64,000 nt of DNA from Bradyrhizobium sp. LMTR 3 (GCF_001693485.1 NZ_MAXC01000043.1:186001-250000); one strand, 5' to 3'; counted from the first letter of the stretch, positions 9,657 through 18,617 are shown. Notes: generated from the letters alone by a model not told the origin. Numbers and translations: made by a program.

Positions 9657-11129
9657 TTGGCCAAATCGCAATGGAGTTTCAAGACCGCCGTTGAATTGTC
9701 CGCAGCACTTGCCGCGAAAAAGGTTTCTGCGGTCGAACTGGCCGAGGATGCAATCGGCCGGATCGAGCGGCACGATGCGAAGATCAACGCGATTTGCGTT
9801 CGCGATTTCGAGCGCGGCCTTGCCGCCGCCCGCGCCGCCGACGCCGAACTGGCGCGCGGCGTGAAGAAGCCGCTGCTTGGCATCCCGCTGACCGTGAAGG
9901 AGTCCTACAATATCGCGGGGCTGCCGACGACCTGGGGCATTCCGGCGCAGAAGGATTTCACGCCGACGGAAGACGCGCTGTCGATCTCGCGCGTCAAGGA
10001 CGCCGGCGGCGTCATCCTCGGCAAGACCAATGTCCCGTTCGGGCTCGGCGATTGGCAGAGCTATAACGAGGTCTACGGCACCACCAACAACCCGTTCGAT
10101 CTCGGCCGCACGCCGGGTGGCTCGTCCGGCGGATCGTCAGCGGCGCTCGCGGCCGGTTACGGCCCGCTGTCGCTGGGGTCTGACATCGGCGGCTCGCTGC
10201 GCGTGCCCGCCTTTCATTGCGGCGTCTACGCGCACAAGCCGACGTTTGCGCTGGTGCCGGGGCGCGGTCACACCCCGCCGCCATTCCAGCCGCTACCGCT
10301 CGACCGCGACCTTGCCGTGATCGGCCCGATGGCACGCAGCGCCGCCGATCTCTCGCTGCTGCTCGACACCATCGCCGGTCCCGATCCGCTGGTGGCCGGC
10401 AAGGGCTACCAGCTCGCCCTGCCGAAGCCGCGCCACGGCGCGCTGAAGGATTTTCGCGTGTTGGTGGTCGATACCGACCCGGTCATGCCGACCGATGAGG
10501 TGGTGCGCGGCACGATCCACAAGCTCGCTTCCAACCTCGAAAAGGCCGGCACCAAGGTCGATCACAACAGCCCGCTGCTGCCGAACTTTGCCGAGACGTC
10601 CCGGCTCTACATGCGAATGCTGATGTCGTTTCTCGCCGCCTCCTTCCCGCCGGAGATCTATGCCGGCGCGCAGGCCGCGGCGGCCGCGCTGCCGGAGAGC
10701 GACGTAAGCCTCGCCGCCGAACGTCTGCGCGGCATGGCGCAGAGCCATCGTAGCTGGTTGATGGACGACGTCGCGCGCGCACGCCTGCGAGCGCAATGGC
10801 GCGAACTGTTCAAGACCTATGATGCCGTGATCTGTCCGATCATGCCGACCCCGGCCTATCCGCACGACCATTCCGACGACCAGGAAAAACGCCGCATCAA
10901 AATCGACGGCAAGGAGCACGTCTATCCAGATCAGCTTTCGTGGCCGGGCATCGCCACCCTACCCGGCCTGCCCGCGACCGCGATCCCGACCGGCTTTTCA
11001 CCGGACGGATTGCCGGTCGGCGTGCAGATCGTCGGGCCGTGGCTGGAGGATCGCACTCCCCTGAATCTGGCCGAGCTGATCGAGCGCGAATTCGGCGGCT
11101 TCAAGCCGCCGCCAATGTTTGATGATTGA
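9657..11129 (+). CDS. Amidase signature family protein
   Basis: A 490-residue amidase-signature hydrolase. With the start proposed here, the catalytic Lys81 lies in LTVKESYN, the cis-Ser region is GGSSGGSS at 154-161, and the nucleophile Ser180 is in GSDIGGS. I take a TTG at 9657, preceded by a GGAG eight bases upstream, because the protein then starts at the normal family N-terminus (KSQWSFKTAVELSAALAAKK). Other starts are possible. It follows the epoxide-hydrolase-like gene on the same strand with a 107-base gap. It should hydrolyse a carboxamide or anilide. The substrate is not predictable from the sequence. Confidence 0.85.
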   Translation: MAKSQWSFKTAVELSAALAAKKVSAVELAEDAIGRIERHDAKINAICVRDFERGLAAARAADAELARGVKKPLLGIPLTVKESYNIAGLPTTWGIPAQKDFTPTEDALSISRVKDAGGVILGKTNVPFGLGDWQSYNEVYGTTNNPFDLGRTPGGSSGGSSAALAAGYGPLSLGSDIGGSLRVPAFHCGVYAHKPTFALVPGRGHTPPPFQPLPLDRDLAVIGPMARSAADLSLLLDTIAGPDPLVAGKGYQLALPKPRHGALKDFRVLVVDTDPVMPTDEVVRGTIHKLASNLEKAGTKVDHNSPLLPNFAETSRLYMRMLMSFLAASFPPEIYAGAQAAAAALPESDVSLAAERLRGMAQSHRSWLMDDVARARLRAQWRELFKTYDAVICPIMPTPAYPHDHSDDQEKRRIKIDGKEHVYPDQLSWPGIATLPGLPATAIPTGFSPDGLPVGVQIVGPWLEDRTPLNLAELIEREFGGFKPPPMFDD

Positions 11130-11203
11130 AGCCCCCGTGCCGGAGAGTTGCGCGCAAGCGCATCTCCTCGCTGTGAGGCTGAAGCGGTCCGGTTGAAAGC
11201 GCC

Positions 11204-11773
11204 ATGCGAACTTTCATTCGAAGCGTCGTCGCTGTCGTTGCCGGCTTCCTGCTGATGTGGCCGCTTGGCTACGCCTATGCCGCGCTCGGCTGGCCAACAT
11301 TCCATTTGTGGGGGCTGATGCATGGCACCTTCGTCGCGGCGTGGCCCGTCCTGTCGATCCTGGCATTCCTGGCACTGGGGTATCTGCCACTTTTTCGGCG
11401 CATCGACGACACCGCGCTTCTAATCGCCGGCCTTGTTTGGGGTCTGTTGCTGACCACCGGTTTCAACATCCGCCACGCTCTCGGCTTTGCGATCGCCTAT
11501 GGCCTGCTCAGCGCCACGACCGTTGTCGTTGCGGTACTATGCATCTTTGCCAAACACCGGCTGCGTCTGGCGTTGCTGGTGATATCGCCGCTTGTTTTCC
11601 TAAACCTGGATCTTCTGCTGGCGCCACCCGCGCTTGAACAGTTCCTGTCTCGAGCCATCTTTGATCTCAAGGCGCTCTTGCCGCCAGTCGCCTTCTCGCT
11701 TGCGGGTTACGTGCTTGGTTCGCTCGCCCGCCTCGCGATCAAACGCTGGCCGAGAACAGCGGCTCTGCACTGA
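11204..11773 (+). CDS. Small integral membrane protein of unknown function
   Basis: A 189-residue very hydrophobic protein with about five or six predicted membrane helices. The first runs from roughly residue 5 to 27, and others lie near 37-60, 67-90, 92-112, 118-138 and 155-178. I recognise no domain and no catalytic motif. It lies between an amidase and an NTF2-like gene, with only 21 bases to the latter, so the two may be co-transcribed. Confidence 0.65.
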   Translation: MRTFIRSVVAVVAGFLLMWPLGYAYAALGWPTFHLWGLMHGTFVAAWPVLSILAFLALGYLPLFRRIDDTALLIAGLVWGLLLTTGFNIRHALGFAIAYGLLSATTVVVAVLCIFAKHRLRLALLVISPLVFLNLDLLLAPPALEQFLSRAIFDLKALLPPVAFSLAGYVLGSLARLAIKRWPRTAALH

Positions 11774-11794
11774 GAACAAGAACAGGAGGAAATC

Positions 11795-12148
11795 ATGAAC
11801 AACGACCTCGCCGAGCTGACAAAGCTGAACCACGACTATGTCGCGTCCGTGCAGAATTCCGACGTCAAGCGCTTTGACGAAATCCTCGCAGCCGATTTCT
11901 ACTGCTCCAATCCCGACAAATCGCTGGTCGACCGCGCCGCATTCCTGCAACAGACCGCCAAGCCGGTAGCGATCAAAAACCTGCGCGCGCACGACGTCAA
12001 AATCCGTGTGCTCGGCGACTTCGCCATCATCCACGCCGCGACCAGCTATACGACCGCGGACGGCCAGCAGGCCCATGGGCGCTATACCGATTGCTGGACG
12101 AAGCAGAATGGCAAGTGGCTGGCGGTGTCGGCGCACGTGTCGCGTTGA
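11795..12148 (+). CDS. NTF2-like / DUF4440-type small protein
   Basis: A 117-residue protein of the NTF2/SnoaL cone fold. The pattern LTKLNHDYVASVQNSDVKRF, then ADFYCSNPDKSLVDRAAFL and YTDCWTKQNGKWLAVSAHVS matches DUF4440-type proteins. An excellent ribosome site (AGGAGG) precedes the ATG. Such proteins bind small hydrophobic ligands or act as minor isomerases; its own role is unknown. It ends just before a REP-like element that separates it from the convergent alcohol dehydrogenase. Confidence 0.75.
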   Translation: MNNDLAELTKLNHDYVASVQNSDVKRFDEILAADFYCSNPDKSLVDRAAFLQQTAKPVAIKNLRAHDVKIRVLGDFAIIHAATSYTTADGQQAHGRYTDCWTKQNGKWLAVSAHVSR

Positions 12149-12164
12149 TAACCTACCCACCACT

Positions 12165-12269
12165 GTCATGCCCCGCTTCAAGCGGGGCATCCAGTAACCC
12201 GAGCCGGTAGTTGAGGCACACCCGTGCCGCCGCAGCGTACTGGATCGCCCGGTCAAGCCGGGCGACGAC
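12165..12269. repeat. REP-like double hairpin, family 5
   Basis: Two short palindromes, one built on ATGCCCCGCTTCAAGCGGGGCAT (about 12168-12190) and one on CGCCCGGTCAAGCCGGGCG (about 12246-12264), are separated by about 55 bases. It sits between two convergent genes and could serve as a two-way terminator. Confidence 0.75.
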
Positions 12270-12277
12270 AAGCAGCA

Positions 12278-13366
12278 TTAGCTATCAAACACGATCACGC
12301 TGCGTAGCGTCTTGCCGGCTTTCATGTTGGCAAAACCTTCGTTGATTTCCGAGAGTTTCAGCTTGGCCGAGATCCAATCCTCCAGATGCAGCTTGCCGCG
12401 CATGTAGAATTCGACGAGGCGGGGCATGTCGACGCGGAAATGGTTGGAGCCCATCGACGAGCCCTGGATGCGGCGCTCGCGTAGAAAGTCGAAGCCGTGC
12501 AGCTCGATCTTCTGCCCGAACGGGATCATGCCGACGATGGTCGCGGTGCCGCCGGCCGCCAGCATCGCGAAGGACTGCTCGGCGGTTTCCTTGCGGCCCA
12601 GCACCTCGAAGGAATGATGCACGCCACCATTGGTGAGTTCACGCACCTGCTGAACCACGTCGCCGCGAGAGGGATCGACGATGTCGGTAGCGCCAAGCTT
12701 GGTGGCTAACTGCAGCTTGGCCGGATTGGTGTCGATCGCGATGACGCGGCCGGCGCCGGCGATCGCAGCACCATTGATCGCGGCCATGCCGACGCCGCCG
12801 CAGCCGATCACGGCCACCGTTTCGCCGGCCTGCACCTTTGCGGTGTTCACGACCGCGCCATAGCCGGTGATGACGCCGCAGCCGATCAGGGCGGCCAGCT
12901 CCAGCGGCATGTCCTTGCGGATTTTGACGATGGCGTTTTCGTGCACCAGCATCTGCTCGGCGAACGACGAGAGATTGAGGAACTGATGAAGCTTCTCCTC
13001 ACGCGCCCAGGACAGCCGGTTTGACTGGCCGGGCAGCATCTTCACCGTCGTGTCGGTGCAGAGCACGGTGCGGCCGGTGGTGCAGTTATCGCAAGTGCCG
13101 CAGAACACCGAAAGACAGGTCACGACGTGATCGCCGGGTTTTACATAGGTGACGTCGGAGCCGACCTTTTCGACCACGCCTGCCGATTCATGGCCAAGCA
13201 CGGCGGGCAGCGGATGAGGATAGAGCCCTTCCATGAAGTGCAGGTCGGAATGACAGAGGCCGGCGACGCGCGTGCGGATCAGAACTTCGCGCGGGCCGGG
13301 ATTCGGCACGCTGACATCCTCGATCACCAGCGGCTGGTTGACTTCATGCAGAACGGCGGCCTTCAT
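12278..13366 (-). CDS. Zinc-dependent alcohol dehydrogenase (MDR family)
   Basis: A 362-residue zinc alcohol dehydrogenase. Catalytic zinc ligands Cys38 (GLCHSD) and His59-Glu60 (GHESAG) are present, and the structural zinc site is Cys89, Cys92, Cys95 and Cys103 (CGTCDNC...VLC). The Rossmann motif VIGCGGVG follows. The sequence is of the class III-like type close to formaldehyde, mycothiol or aryl-alcohol dehydrogenases. It should interconvert an alcohol and aldehyde with NAD(P). It is followed by 51 bases from the acyl-CoA dehydrogenase gene on the same strand, suggesting one transcript that feeds an alcohol-derived acid into acyl-CoA oxidation. Confidence 0.9.
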   Translation of the reverse strand: MKAAVLHEVNQPLVIEDVSVPNPGPREVLIRTRVAGLCHSDLHFMEGLYPHPLPAVLGHESAGVVEKVGSDVTYVKPGDHVVTCLSVFCGTCDNCTTGRTVLCTDTTVKMLPGQSNRLSWAREEKLHQFLNLSSFAEQMLVHENAIVKIRKDMPLELAALIGCGVITGYGAVVNTAKVQAGETVAVIGCGGVGMAAINGAAIAGAGRVIAIDTNPAKLQLATKLGATDIVDPSRGDVVQQVRELTNGGVHHSFEVLGRKETAEQSFAMLAAGGTATIVGMIPFGQKIELHGFDFLRERRIQGSSMGSNHFRVDMPRLVEFYMRGKLHLEDWISAKLKLSEINEGFANMKAGKTLRSVIVFDS

Positions 13367-13417
13367 CGGTGCTTCCCCTTCAATTCTGTTATTTTTTGAA
13401 CCAGTACTGGCCGCAGC

Positions 13418-15199
13418 CTACGCTGCGACAAGCAATTCGCCAACCTCGGCCATGCCGACGCTGCGTTCGCCGAGCAGATGGCCTGATATCGCGCGCTGGG
13501 TGGCATTTTCCGCAAGCCGGAACGGATCGCTCGGCAGGACGCGATGGTCGACCACCATCCGCGACAACAACAGCCGCCTGGCGTCGCCGCGCATCTCGTG
13601 AATCCGCCCGCCCTCCCACGCCAGCGCAACGGCGCTGGCGACATGGTAGAGCAGGCTGGTGGCGCGCCGCGCATCGCCCTCATTGTCGGTCCGGCTGGCG
13701 ACCTCGCGGGCAAAGCCGACCGCACGGTCTGTCAGTTCACCTAAGCGATTGCGCCAGGCCTGCGGCACGTTGGTGCTGTCGTCGAGGCGCGCGTGCAGAT
13801 CGGCCGCGAGCGCGGCGTCAGCGCCGTGGCGGCCGACCGCGCGGGTCAGCGCGTCGATCGCGACGATGTTGCCGGTGCCTTCCCAGATCGAGCCGAGATG
13901 GGCGTCGCGCAGCAGCCGCGCGGTGGCAAACTCCTCGATGTAGCCGATGCCGCCGCGCATCTCCAACGCATCGCCGCAGACTTTTCGCGCGTCACGCGTG
14001 GCGCGGAACTTCAGCGTCGGCGTTAGGATGCGCAGCAGCGCCGCTGCGTCCTGGCTGCCGGCTTCCGCGCGATCGAGCGCGTCGGCCGTGAGAAAACTCA
14101 TCGACAGCGCCTGCTCGGTCGGCAGCATGATCTTCATCAATTGCCGCCGCGCCAGCGGCAGATCGATTATCCTCTGGCCGAACACCACGCGATTTCTCGC
14201 GACCGTCATCGCGTCATGATGCGCGCGCCGCATCAGCGCAGTGGACTTGACGCCGTTGGACAGCCGCGAGGAGTTGACCATCTCGGCCATCTGCACGAAG
14301 CCGCGGTCGAGCTTGCCGACGGCGTAGGCCATCGCGCCCTCGAACTTGATCTCGCCCGACGCCATCGAACGGGTGCCGAGCTTGTCCTTCAGGCGAACGA
14401 TCCGGTAGTGATTCTGCGAGCCGTCGTCGAGATACCGCGGCATCAGGAACAGGCCGACGCCGCGCGTGCCGGGGCCTGCGCCCTCGGGTCGCGCCAGCAG
14501 CATCACCACCTTGGCGTCGGCATTGGAGCAGAACCATTTCTCGCCGTAGAGCCGCCAGTGATCGCCCTCCTGCACGGCCCGCGTCGTCAGCGTGCCGACG
14601 TCGGAGCCGCCTTCCTTCTCAGTCATGAACTGGCCACCCTGAGTAAGCCTGCTCATGTCGGTCTGGGTCAGGCCGTCGAGATATTTTGCCTTCAACGCGT
14701 CGCTGCCGAAATTGTTGAGCAGTTTCGCGCAACCATCCGTGACGTTGATCGGACAGCCCATGCCGAATTCGGTCTGATTGAACAGGAACGTGAACGCATG
14801 CTTGGCGACGACAGGGTATTTATCCGGCCAGCCCATGATGCCCTTGCGGATCGACATCGCGTGAATGCCGAACTCGCCGAACGCGGCTTTCTCCAGCTCG
14901 CGATAGGCCGGGTGATATTCGATATACTGGATATCGCGGCCGAACTTGTCGCGCTGGTGCAGCACCGGTGTATGCCGGTCGGCAAGCCGCGCACATTCGT
15001 CGAGATAGCCGCCGGCCAGTTCGCCGATCCGGTCGAGATGCGGCTCGATATGGCGAAACAGCGCATCGGGCAGATGCAAGCGCAGCAGATCCGTCAACGC
15101 CGGATCGGCGCGGTAGAAATTCATCCCCGTCGTATCAGGTGCGAGCAATCCGGGCTGATTGGCTGATGCGGCTGCACGGTCTTGCATGAGTGGATGCAT
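13418..15199 (-). CDS. Acyl-CoA dehydrogenase, AidB-like
   Basis: A 593-residue acyl-CoA dehydrogenase with the long AidB-type architecture: an N-terminal extension, FAD domain elements (GGQFMTEKEGGSDVG, near 200-215 of the protein), the helical C-domain with MRGGIGYIEEFATARLLRDA, and an extra C-terminal region of about 130 residues. The ATG at 15199 has AAGGG seven bases upstream. A TTG at 15235 would lengthen it. It probably oxidises a branched or long acyl-CoA, although E. coli AidB itself shows DNA association and isovaleryl-CoA activity. It is upstream of the alcohol dehydrogenase on the same strand. Confidence 0.85.
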   Translation of the reverse strand: MHPLMQDRAAASANQPGLLAPDTTGMNFYRADPALTDLLRLHLPDALFRHIEPHLDRIGELAGGYLDECARLADRHTPVLHQRDKFGRDIQYIEYHPAYRELEKAAFGEFGIHAMSIRKGIMGWPDKYPVVAKHAFTFLFNQTEFGMGCPINVTDGCAKLLNNFGSDALKAKYLDGLTQTDMSRLTQGGQFMTEKEGGSDVGTLTTRAVQEGDHWRLYGEKWFCSNADAKVVMLLARPEGAGPGTRGVGLFLMPRYLDDGSQNHYRIVRLKDKLGTRSMASGEIKFEGAMAYAVGKLDRGFVQMAEMVNSSRLSNGVKSTALMRRAHHDAMTVARNRVVFGQRIIDLPLARRQLMKIMLPTEQALSMSFLTADALDRAEAGSQDAAALLRILTPTLKFRATRDARKVCGDALEMRGGIGYIEEFATARLLRDAHLGSIWEGTGNIVAIDALTRAVGRHGADAALAADLHARLDDSTNVPQAWRNRLGELTDRAVGFAREVASRTDNEGDARRATSLLYHVASAVALAWEGGRIHEMRGDARRLLLSRMVVDHRVLPSDPFRLAENATQRAISGHLLGERSVGMAEVGELLVAA

Positions 15200-15358
15200 T
15201 TTTAGCCCTTGTTCGTTCCGCCCGATGTTGGTCAACTATCGATAACGCGGGCGGACGTGCCGTCAACAACCATAATTGGAGGGCCGCCATGGCGGACGAT
15301 TGCCAGGCGGAATCGGGTGCCTAGATTACCTAATCCCCACCATTCGAGGACCGCGCCC

Positions 15359-16060
15359 ATGGAATTGCCAAAATACAAGATTGCCCTGATCGTCGGTGTC
15401 GGCGAGGGATTGAGCGCATCGCTGGCGCGACTGTTCGCGCGCGAAGGCATCAAGGTTGCGCTTGCCGCGCGCAAGATCGAGAAGCTTGGCGCGCTCTGCA
15501 CCGAGACCGGCGCCCGCGCCTTTGCCTGCAACGCGACGGAAGCCGAGGAAGTCGAGAGGCTGTTCGGCATGGTCGAACGCGAGATCGGCACGCCCGACCT
15601 CGTCGTCTATAACGCCAGCGGCCGCGCACGCGGCGCCTTCACCGACCTGGTTCCGGCCGAAGTTGCGAATGCGATCGCGGTCTCCGCCTTCGGCGGCTTT
15701 CTGGTAGCCCAGCAGGCGGCGACACGCATGCTGCCGAACAAGCACGGCGCGATCCTGTTCACCGGCGCCTCCGCCAGCGTGAAAGGCTATCCGCAGTCGG
15801 CGCCGTTCGCGATGGGCAAGTTTGCACTGCGCGGGCTGGCCCAGAGCATGGCGCGCGAATTGTCGCCGCAGGGCATCCATGTCGCGCATTTCGTCATCGA
15901 CGGCGGCATCCGCAGCGCTGCGCGTACGGAGCCCGCCGATCGGCCGGACTCGATGCTCGATCCCGACGCGATTGCGCTGAGCTACTGGAACGTGCTGCAG
16001 CAACCGCGCAGCGCCTGGACGTGGGAAGTGGAATTGCGGCCCTGGGTGGAGAAGTTTTGA
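15359..16060 (+). CDS. SDR-fold protein lacking the catalytic tyrosine
   Basis: A 233-residue Rossmann protein of the SDR superfamily. The nucleotide-binding region is VGVGEGLSASLARLF at about 12-25. The active-site motif, normally YxxxK, reads Phe150-Ala-Met-Gly-Lys154 (PFAMGKFALRG), so the proton-donating tyrosine is replaced by phenylalanine while the lysine stays. This matches a known SDR subgroup (classical subgroup 10) with Phe at that place. It may bind NAD(P) without ordinary dehydrogenase chemistry. GAGGA eight bases upstream fixes the ATG at 15359. It is followed by an enoyl-CoA hydratase gene on the same strand. Confidence 0.82.
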   Translation: MELPKYKIALIVGVGEGLSASLARLFAREGIKVALAARKIEKLGALCTETGARAFACNATEAEEVERLFGMVEREIGTPDLVVYNASGRARGAFTDLVPAEVANAIAVSAFGGFLVAQQAATRMLPNKHGAILFTGASASVKGYPQSAPFAMGKFALRGLAQSMARELSPQGIHVAHFVIDGGIRSAARTEPADRPDSMLDPDAIALSYWNVLQQPRSAWTWEVELRPWVEKF

Positions 16061-16071
16061 GGCATGAAAGC

Positions 16072-16163
16072 GTAGGGTGGGCAAAGGCGCTTGCGCCGTG
16101 CCCACCATCTATCGGCTGAGCGCAAGGTCGAATGGTGGGCACGCTTCGCGTTGCCCACCCTAC
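16072..16163. repeat. REP-like inverted repeat, family 6, copy 1
   Basis: GTAGGGTGGGC at the left end and GCCCACCCTAC at the right are exact inverse complements, with the inner pair GTGCCCACCAT / ATGGTGGGCAC. A second copy of the same design is at 47246-47332. Confidence 0.82.
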
Positions 16164-16199
16164 AACAGTCGCAATGACGAGACAGGAACAGGGAAAGCC

Positions 16200-17030
16200 A
16201 TGACCTCCGAAACCAAAATCGACACCGGCACCGAGGAACTGCTCTGCGTGATCCGCGACCGCGTCGCCATCATCACGCTGAACCGCCCCGAAGCGCGCAA
16301 CGCGTTTTCGGATACGCTGACGCCGGCGCTTCGCAGCATGATCAAGGCCTGCGGCGAAAACCCCGAGGTCGGAGCGCTCCTGCTCACCGGCGCGGGCACC
16401 GCGTTCTGCGCCGGCGGCAACGTCAAGGGCATGGGCGCGCATCGCGACAAGAAGAAGCTCGAAATGGCGGATGACGAGAAGGTCGCCGACCTGCAGGAGC
16501 GGCAGCGCCTGCTTACCGGCGCGCTTGCCTCGGTGCGCAAACCGACGATTGCGGCGCTGCCCGGCCCCGCGGTCGGCGCTGGCCTCGCGCTCGCGCTGGC
16601 CTGCGATATCAGACTAGCGGCGCAATCCGCCTTCGTCTCCACCGGCTATGTCCGCGTGGCGCTCTCCGGCGACTACGGCATCGCCTGGCTGCTGACGCGG
16701 CTGGTCGGCACGTCGCGGGCGCGCGAACTGATGTTTACCGGCGACAAGGTCGATGCCGCCAGATGCGAGGCGATCGGTCTCGTCAACCGCGTGGTGCCCG
16801 ACGACGAGTTGCAGACTGAGGCTTTTGCGCTCGCCAGATCCATGGCCGACGGCCCGACGCTCGCGCTGCGCTACATCAAGGACAATCTCGACGAAGCGCT
16901 GCAATTCGACTTCGCCACCGCGCGCGACCACGAGGCCGAGCGCCTCGTCCGCCTGACCACCACCGCCGATCACAAGGAGGCGGTGCAAGCCTTCATCGAC
17001 AAACGCAAGCCGGTGTTCAGGGGCGCGTAG
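16200..17030 (+). CDS. Enoyl-CoA hydratase/isomerase family protein
   Basis: A 276-residue crotonase-fold enzyme taken from the ATG at 16200 (MTSETKID), preceded by AGGGA. The oxyanion hole is seen in FCAGGNVKGM (about 69-78) and GPAVGAGLALALACD (about 122-136). The acid position carries Asp158 in LSGDYG rather than the usual Glu, as in PaaG-like isomerases and some hydratases. The C-terminus ends EAVQAFIDKRKPVFRGA, the same kind of tail as the decayed hydratase at 3309. It may therefore supply the hydratase step missing from the first cluster, though that is inference. Confidence 0.87.
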   Translation: MTSETKIDTGTEELLCVIRDRVAIITLNRPEARNAFSDTLTPALRSMIKACGENPEVGALLLTGAGTAFCAGGNVKGMGAHRDKKKLEMADDEKVADLQERQRLLTGALASVRKPTIAALPGPAVGAGLALALACDIRLAAQSAFVSTGYVRVALSGDYGIAWLLTRLVGTSRARELMFTGDKVDAARCEAIGLVNRVVPDDELQTEAFALARSMADGPTLALRYIKDNLDEALQFDFATARDHEAERLVRLTTTADHKEAVQAFIDKRKPVFRGA

Positions 17031-17041
17031 AGGGCACCCTG

Positions 17042-17159
17042 TAGCCGGATGGAGCGGAGCGAATCCGGGGGAACCCTCGGAGCGGCAGGATTGCTCCCGG
17101 ATGTCGCGGAGCCTGTCATCGGGCGCGCATTCGCGACCCGTTGGCTGATCCGGGCTATG
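17042..17159. repeat. REP-like imperfect inverted repeat, family 7
   Basis: GTAGCCGGATGGAGCGGAGCGAATCCGGG at the left recalls the common Bradyrhizobium palindrome GTAGCCCGGAT...GAGCGA...ATCCGGG. CTGATCCGGGCTAT closes it at the right. It lies between two convergent genes. Confidence 0.65.
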
Positions 17160-17161
17160 AA

Positions 17162-17563
17162 CTAGATCGGATTCTCCGCAAACAGCCGCGCTACCATCAC
17201 CGAGTCCAGATAGGCGCGCACGCGCACGATGGTGTCGTTCTTGAAGCAGCAGACCCAGCAATAATGGTTGTCGAAGCGGAAGCCGTTCTTCGCAGTTGCT
17301 TCCGAGTGCAATTCAACGATCGCCACATCGCCCGTCACGATCAGCTCGTCGACATGCAATTGAGCGCCGTTCGGCAAGACCTTACCAAGCTTGGCGAAGG
17401 TGCCGGCGATAAAATCGGCCTTCGATTTGTAGTGGCCGGCGAGCGGGTGCGTGCCCATGACGGTCCAGTCGACGTCATCGGCGACATGGGCGAAGAAGCC
17501 GGCGCCGTCGCCCTGCTCAAGGCCGGTAAATATCTTCCGTACGAATCCGGCGTCGACTGCCAT
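17162..17563 (-). CDS. SnoaL/NTF2-like small protein
   Basis: A 133-residue NTF2-fold protein with the SnoaL pattern: FTGLEQGDGAGFFAHVADDV, WTVMGTHPLAGHYKSKADF, then NHYCWVCCFKNDTIVRVRAY and LDSVMVARLF. The ATG at 17563 follows a strong GGGAGGGGG. The longer frame to 17647 is less likely. Family members are ligand-binding proteins or small isomerases and cyclases. No catalytic residue can be assigned with certainty. Convergent with the hydratase gene. Confidence 0.78.
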   Translation of the reverse strand: MAVDAGFVRKIFTGLEQGDGAGFFAHVADDVDWTVMGTHPLAGHYKSKADFIAGTFAKLGKVLPNGAQLHVDELIVTGDVAIVELHSEATAKNGFRFDNHYCWVCCFKNDTIVRVRAYLDSVMVARLFAENPI

Positions 17564-17672
17564 GGCCGCCCCCTCCCTGCATATGCGCAAGCGCGGATGG
17601 CTCACGCCTTTGCCGCGGAGGCTAGACCGCGCTCGAGGGTTTATCAATCGGCTGGAGGATCTAAAGAAAATG

Positions 17673-17701
17673 GCCCGGTTCTGGAGCGGCCAGAACCGGG
17701 C
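17673..17701 (-). terminator. Rho-independent terminator of the acetyltransferase gene
   Basis: A perfect 12-bp stem, GCCCGGTTCTGG / CCAGAACCGGGC, with a five-base loop, lies directly downstream of the minus-strand stop at 17709. On the minus strand it is followed by CCATTTTCTTTAG, a T-rich run. Confidence 0.8.
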
Positions 17702-17708
17702 TCAGTGA

Positions 17709-18341
17709 TCAAACCGCAAGCGAGGACATTGCGCTGGGAGAGACGGCGGCGAGCCGCCAACTGGCGCATAGGATTTCCTGCGGTTCGATACGAACGTGAT
17801 TTTGGATATCCTTCTGGAAGCGCGTCAGCCTCCAGTCGCCGGGCGTATTGGTAAAGCCGTAGCCGGACTTGCGGGCGAGCGCGATCATGGCATCGTTGGA
17901 ACGCAGCGTGTCGCCAAAGATGCGCTCGGCGCCGAACGCGGCCGCGCGGCATTCGAGGTTTTTCAACAGCGCCCTGCCGATGCCATGGCCCTGCCAGCGA
18001 TCGTCGATCGACAGGCCGAATTCGATTGCAGCAGTCTGGCTGTCGAAGGCATAGCGCGCTTCGCCGACGATGGTCTCGCGGCCGTCGACCGGCATGGTCG
18101 CGACCACACTGAACCGGTCCGCTTCGCCGACATCGATGAAGCGTTCGAGTTCGGACGGCGGCAGCTCGCTGGCGGCGCCGAGGAAGCGGTTGTAACGGGA
18201 GCGCGTCGAGAGCGCGCGGAAATAGTTCTGCAGCGCCTCGGCATCGCGCGGTTCGACGAAGCGCACGGTCACGGCCTGGCCGTGCCGCGAGCGGAGCACG
18301 TCCGAATACTGCCTGAGATCGTCGAAACGCAGCCTGCTCAT
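17709..18341 (-). CDS. GNAT family N-acetyltransferase
   Basis: A 210-residue GCN5-related acetyltransferase. The N-terminal part VRFVEPRDAEALQNYFRALS is the usual opening of this domain, and the acetyl-CoA pyrophosphate loop is DDRWQGHGIGRALLKNLE (motif Q/RxxGxG/A) in the middle. The rest of the fold follows (RSNDAMIALARKSGYGF). It resembles the stand-alone GNATs related to the acetyltransferase part of Pat/acetyl-CoA synthetase regulators in rhizobia. Substrate unknown. The ATG at 18341 is preceded immediately by a GTG that could also start the protein. A strong terminator follows. Confidence 0.83.
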   Translation of the reverse strand: MSRLRFDDLRQYSDVLRSRHGQAVTVRFVEPRDAEALQNYFRALSTRSRYNRFLGAASELPPSELERFIDVGEADRFSVVATMPVDGRETIVGEARYAFDSQTAAIEFGLSIDDRWQGHGIGRALLKNLECRAAAFGAERIFGDTLRSNDAMIALARKSGYGFTNTPGDWRLTRFQKDIQNHVRIEPQEILCASWRLAAVSPSAMSSLAV

Positions 18342-18371
18342 CACGCGCTCCCGTCGGTCCTCAATGAAAAT

Positions 18372-18404
18372 GGCCGGCGCCCCCCAGACGAGGCGGCGCC
18401 GGCC
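18372..18404 (-). terminator. Likely terminator of the DUF1127 gene
   Basis: GGCCGGCGCC (18372-18381) pairs exactly with GGCGCCGGCC (18395-18404), just downstream of the minus-strand stop at 18414. On the minus strand the stem is followed by ATTTTCATTG, a modest T run. Confidence 0.65.
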
Positions 18405-18413
18405 GGCTGCTAC

Positions 18414-18617
18414 TCAAGCCCGCCAGAACGGTTTCTCGGCCTCGTAGGCCACGTCACTCCAGGAGACGCCGATGTCGTGCAGCTCCCGCTCCGACCACTT
18501 GGCCAGTTCGCGGCGGGACTGATAGCGCTGCCGCCAGATATGGAGTTTCTCGGCCAATTGGCTCAAAATCCCAGGTCCATGATGATTTATCATCGATTCA
18601 TGCGTGTAAGTAGACAT
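18414..18617 (-). CDS. DUF1127 micro-protein
   Basis: A 67-residue protein from the ATG at 18617, preceded by CAGGAG. The C-terminal half carries the DUF1127 signature: WRQRYQSRRELAKWSERELH then DIGVSWSDVAYEAEKPFWR, an arginine-rich helix followed by L-x-D-I-G. Family members in alphaproteobacteria are small arginine-rich proteins; some bind RNA and affect sRNA turnover or phosphate and stress responses. Transcribed divergently from the LysR gene with a 115-base shared gap. The particular role here is unknown. Confidence 0.85.
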   Translation of the reverse strand: MSTYTHESMINHHGPGILSQLAEKLHIWRQRYQSRRELAKWSERELHDIGVSWSDVAYEAEKPFWRA

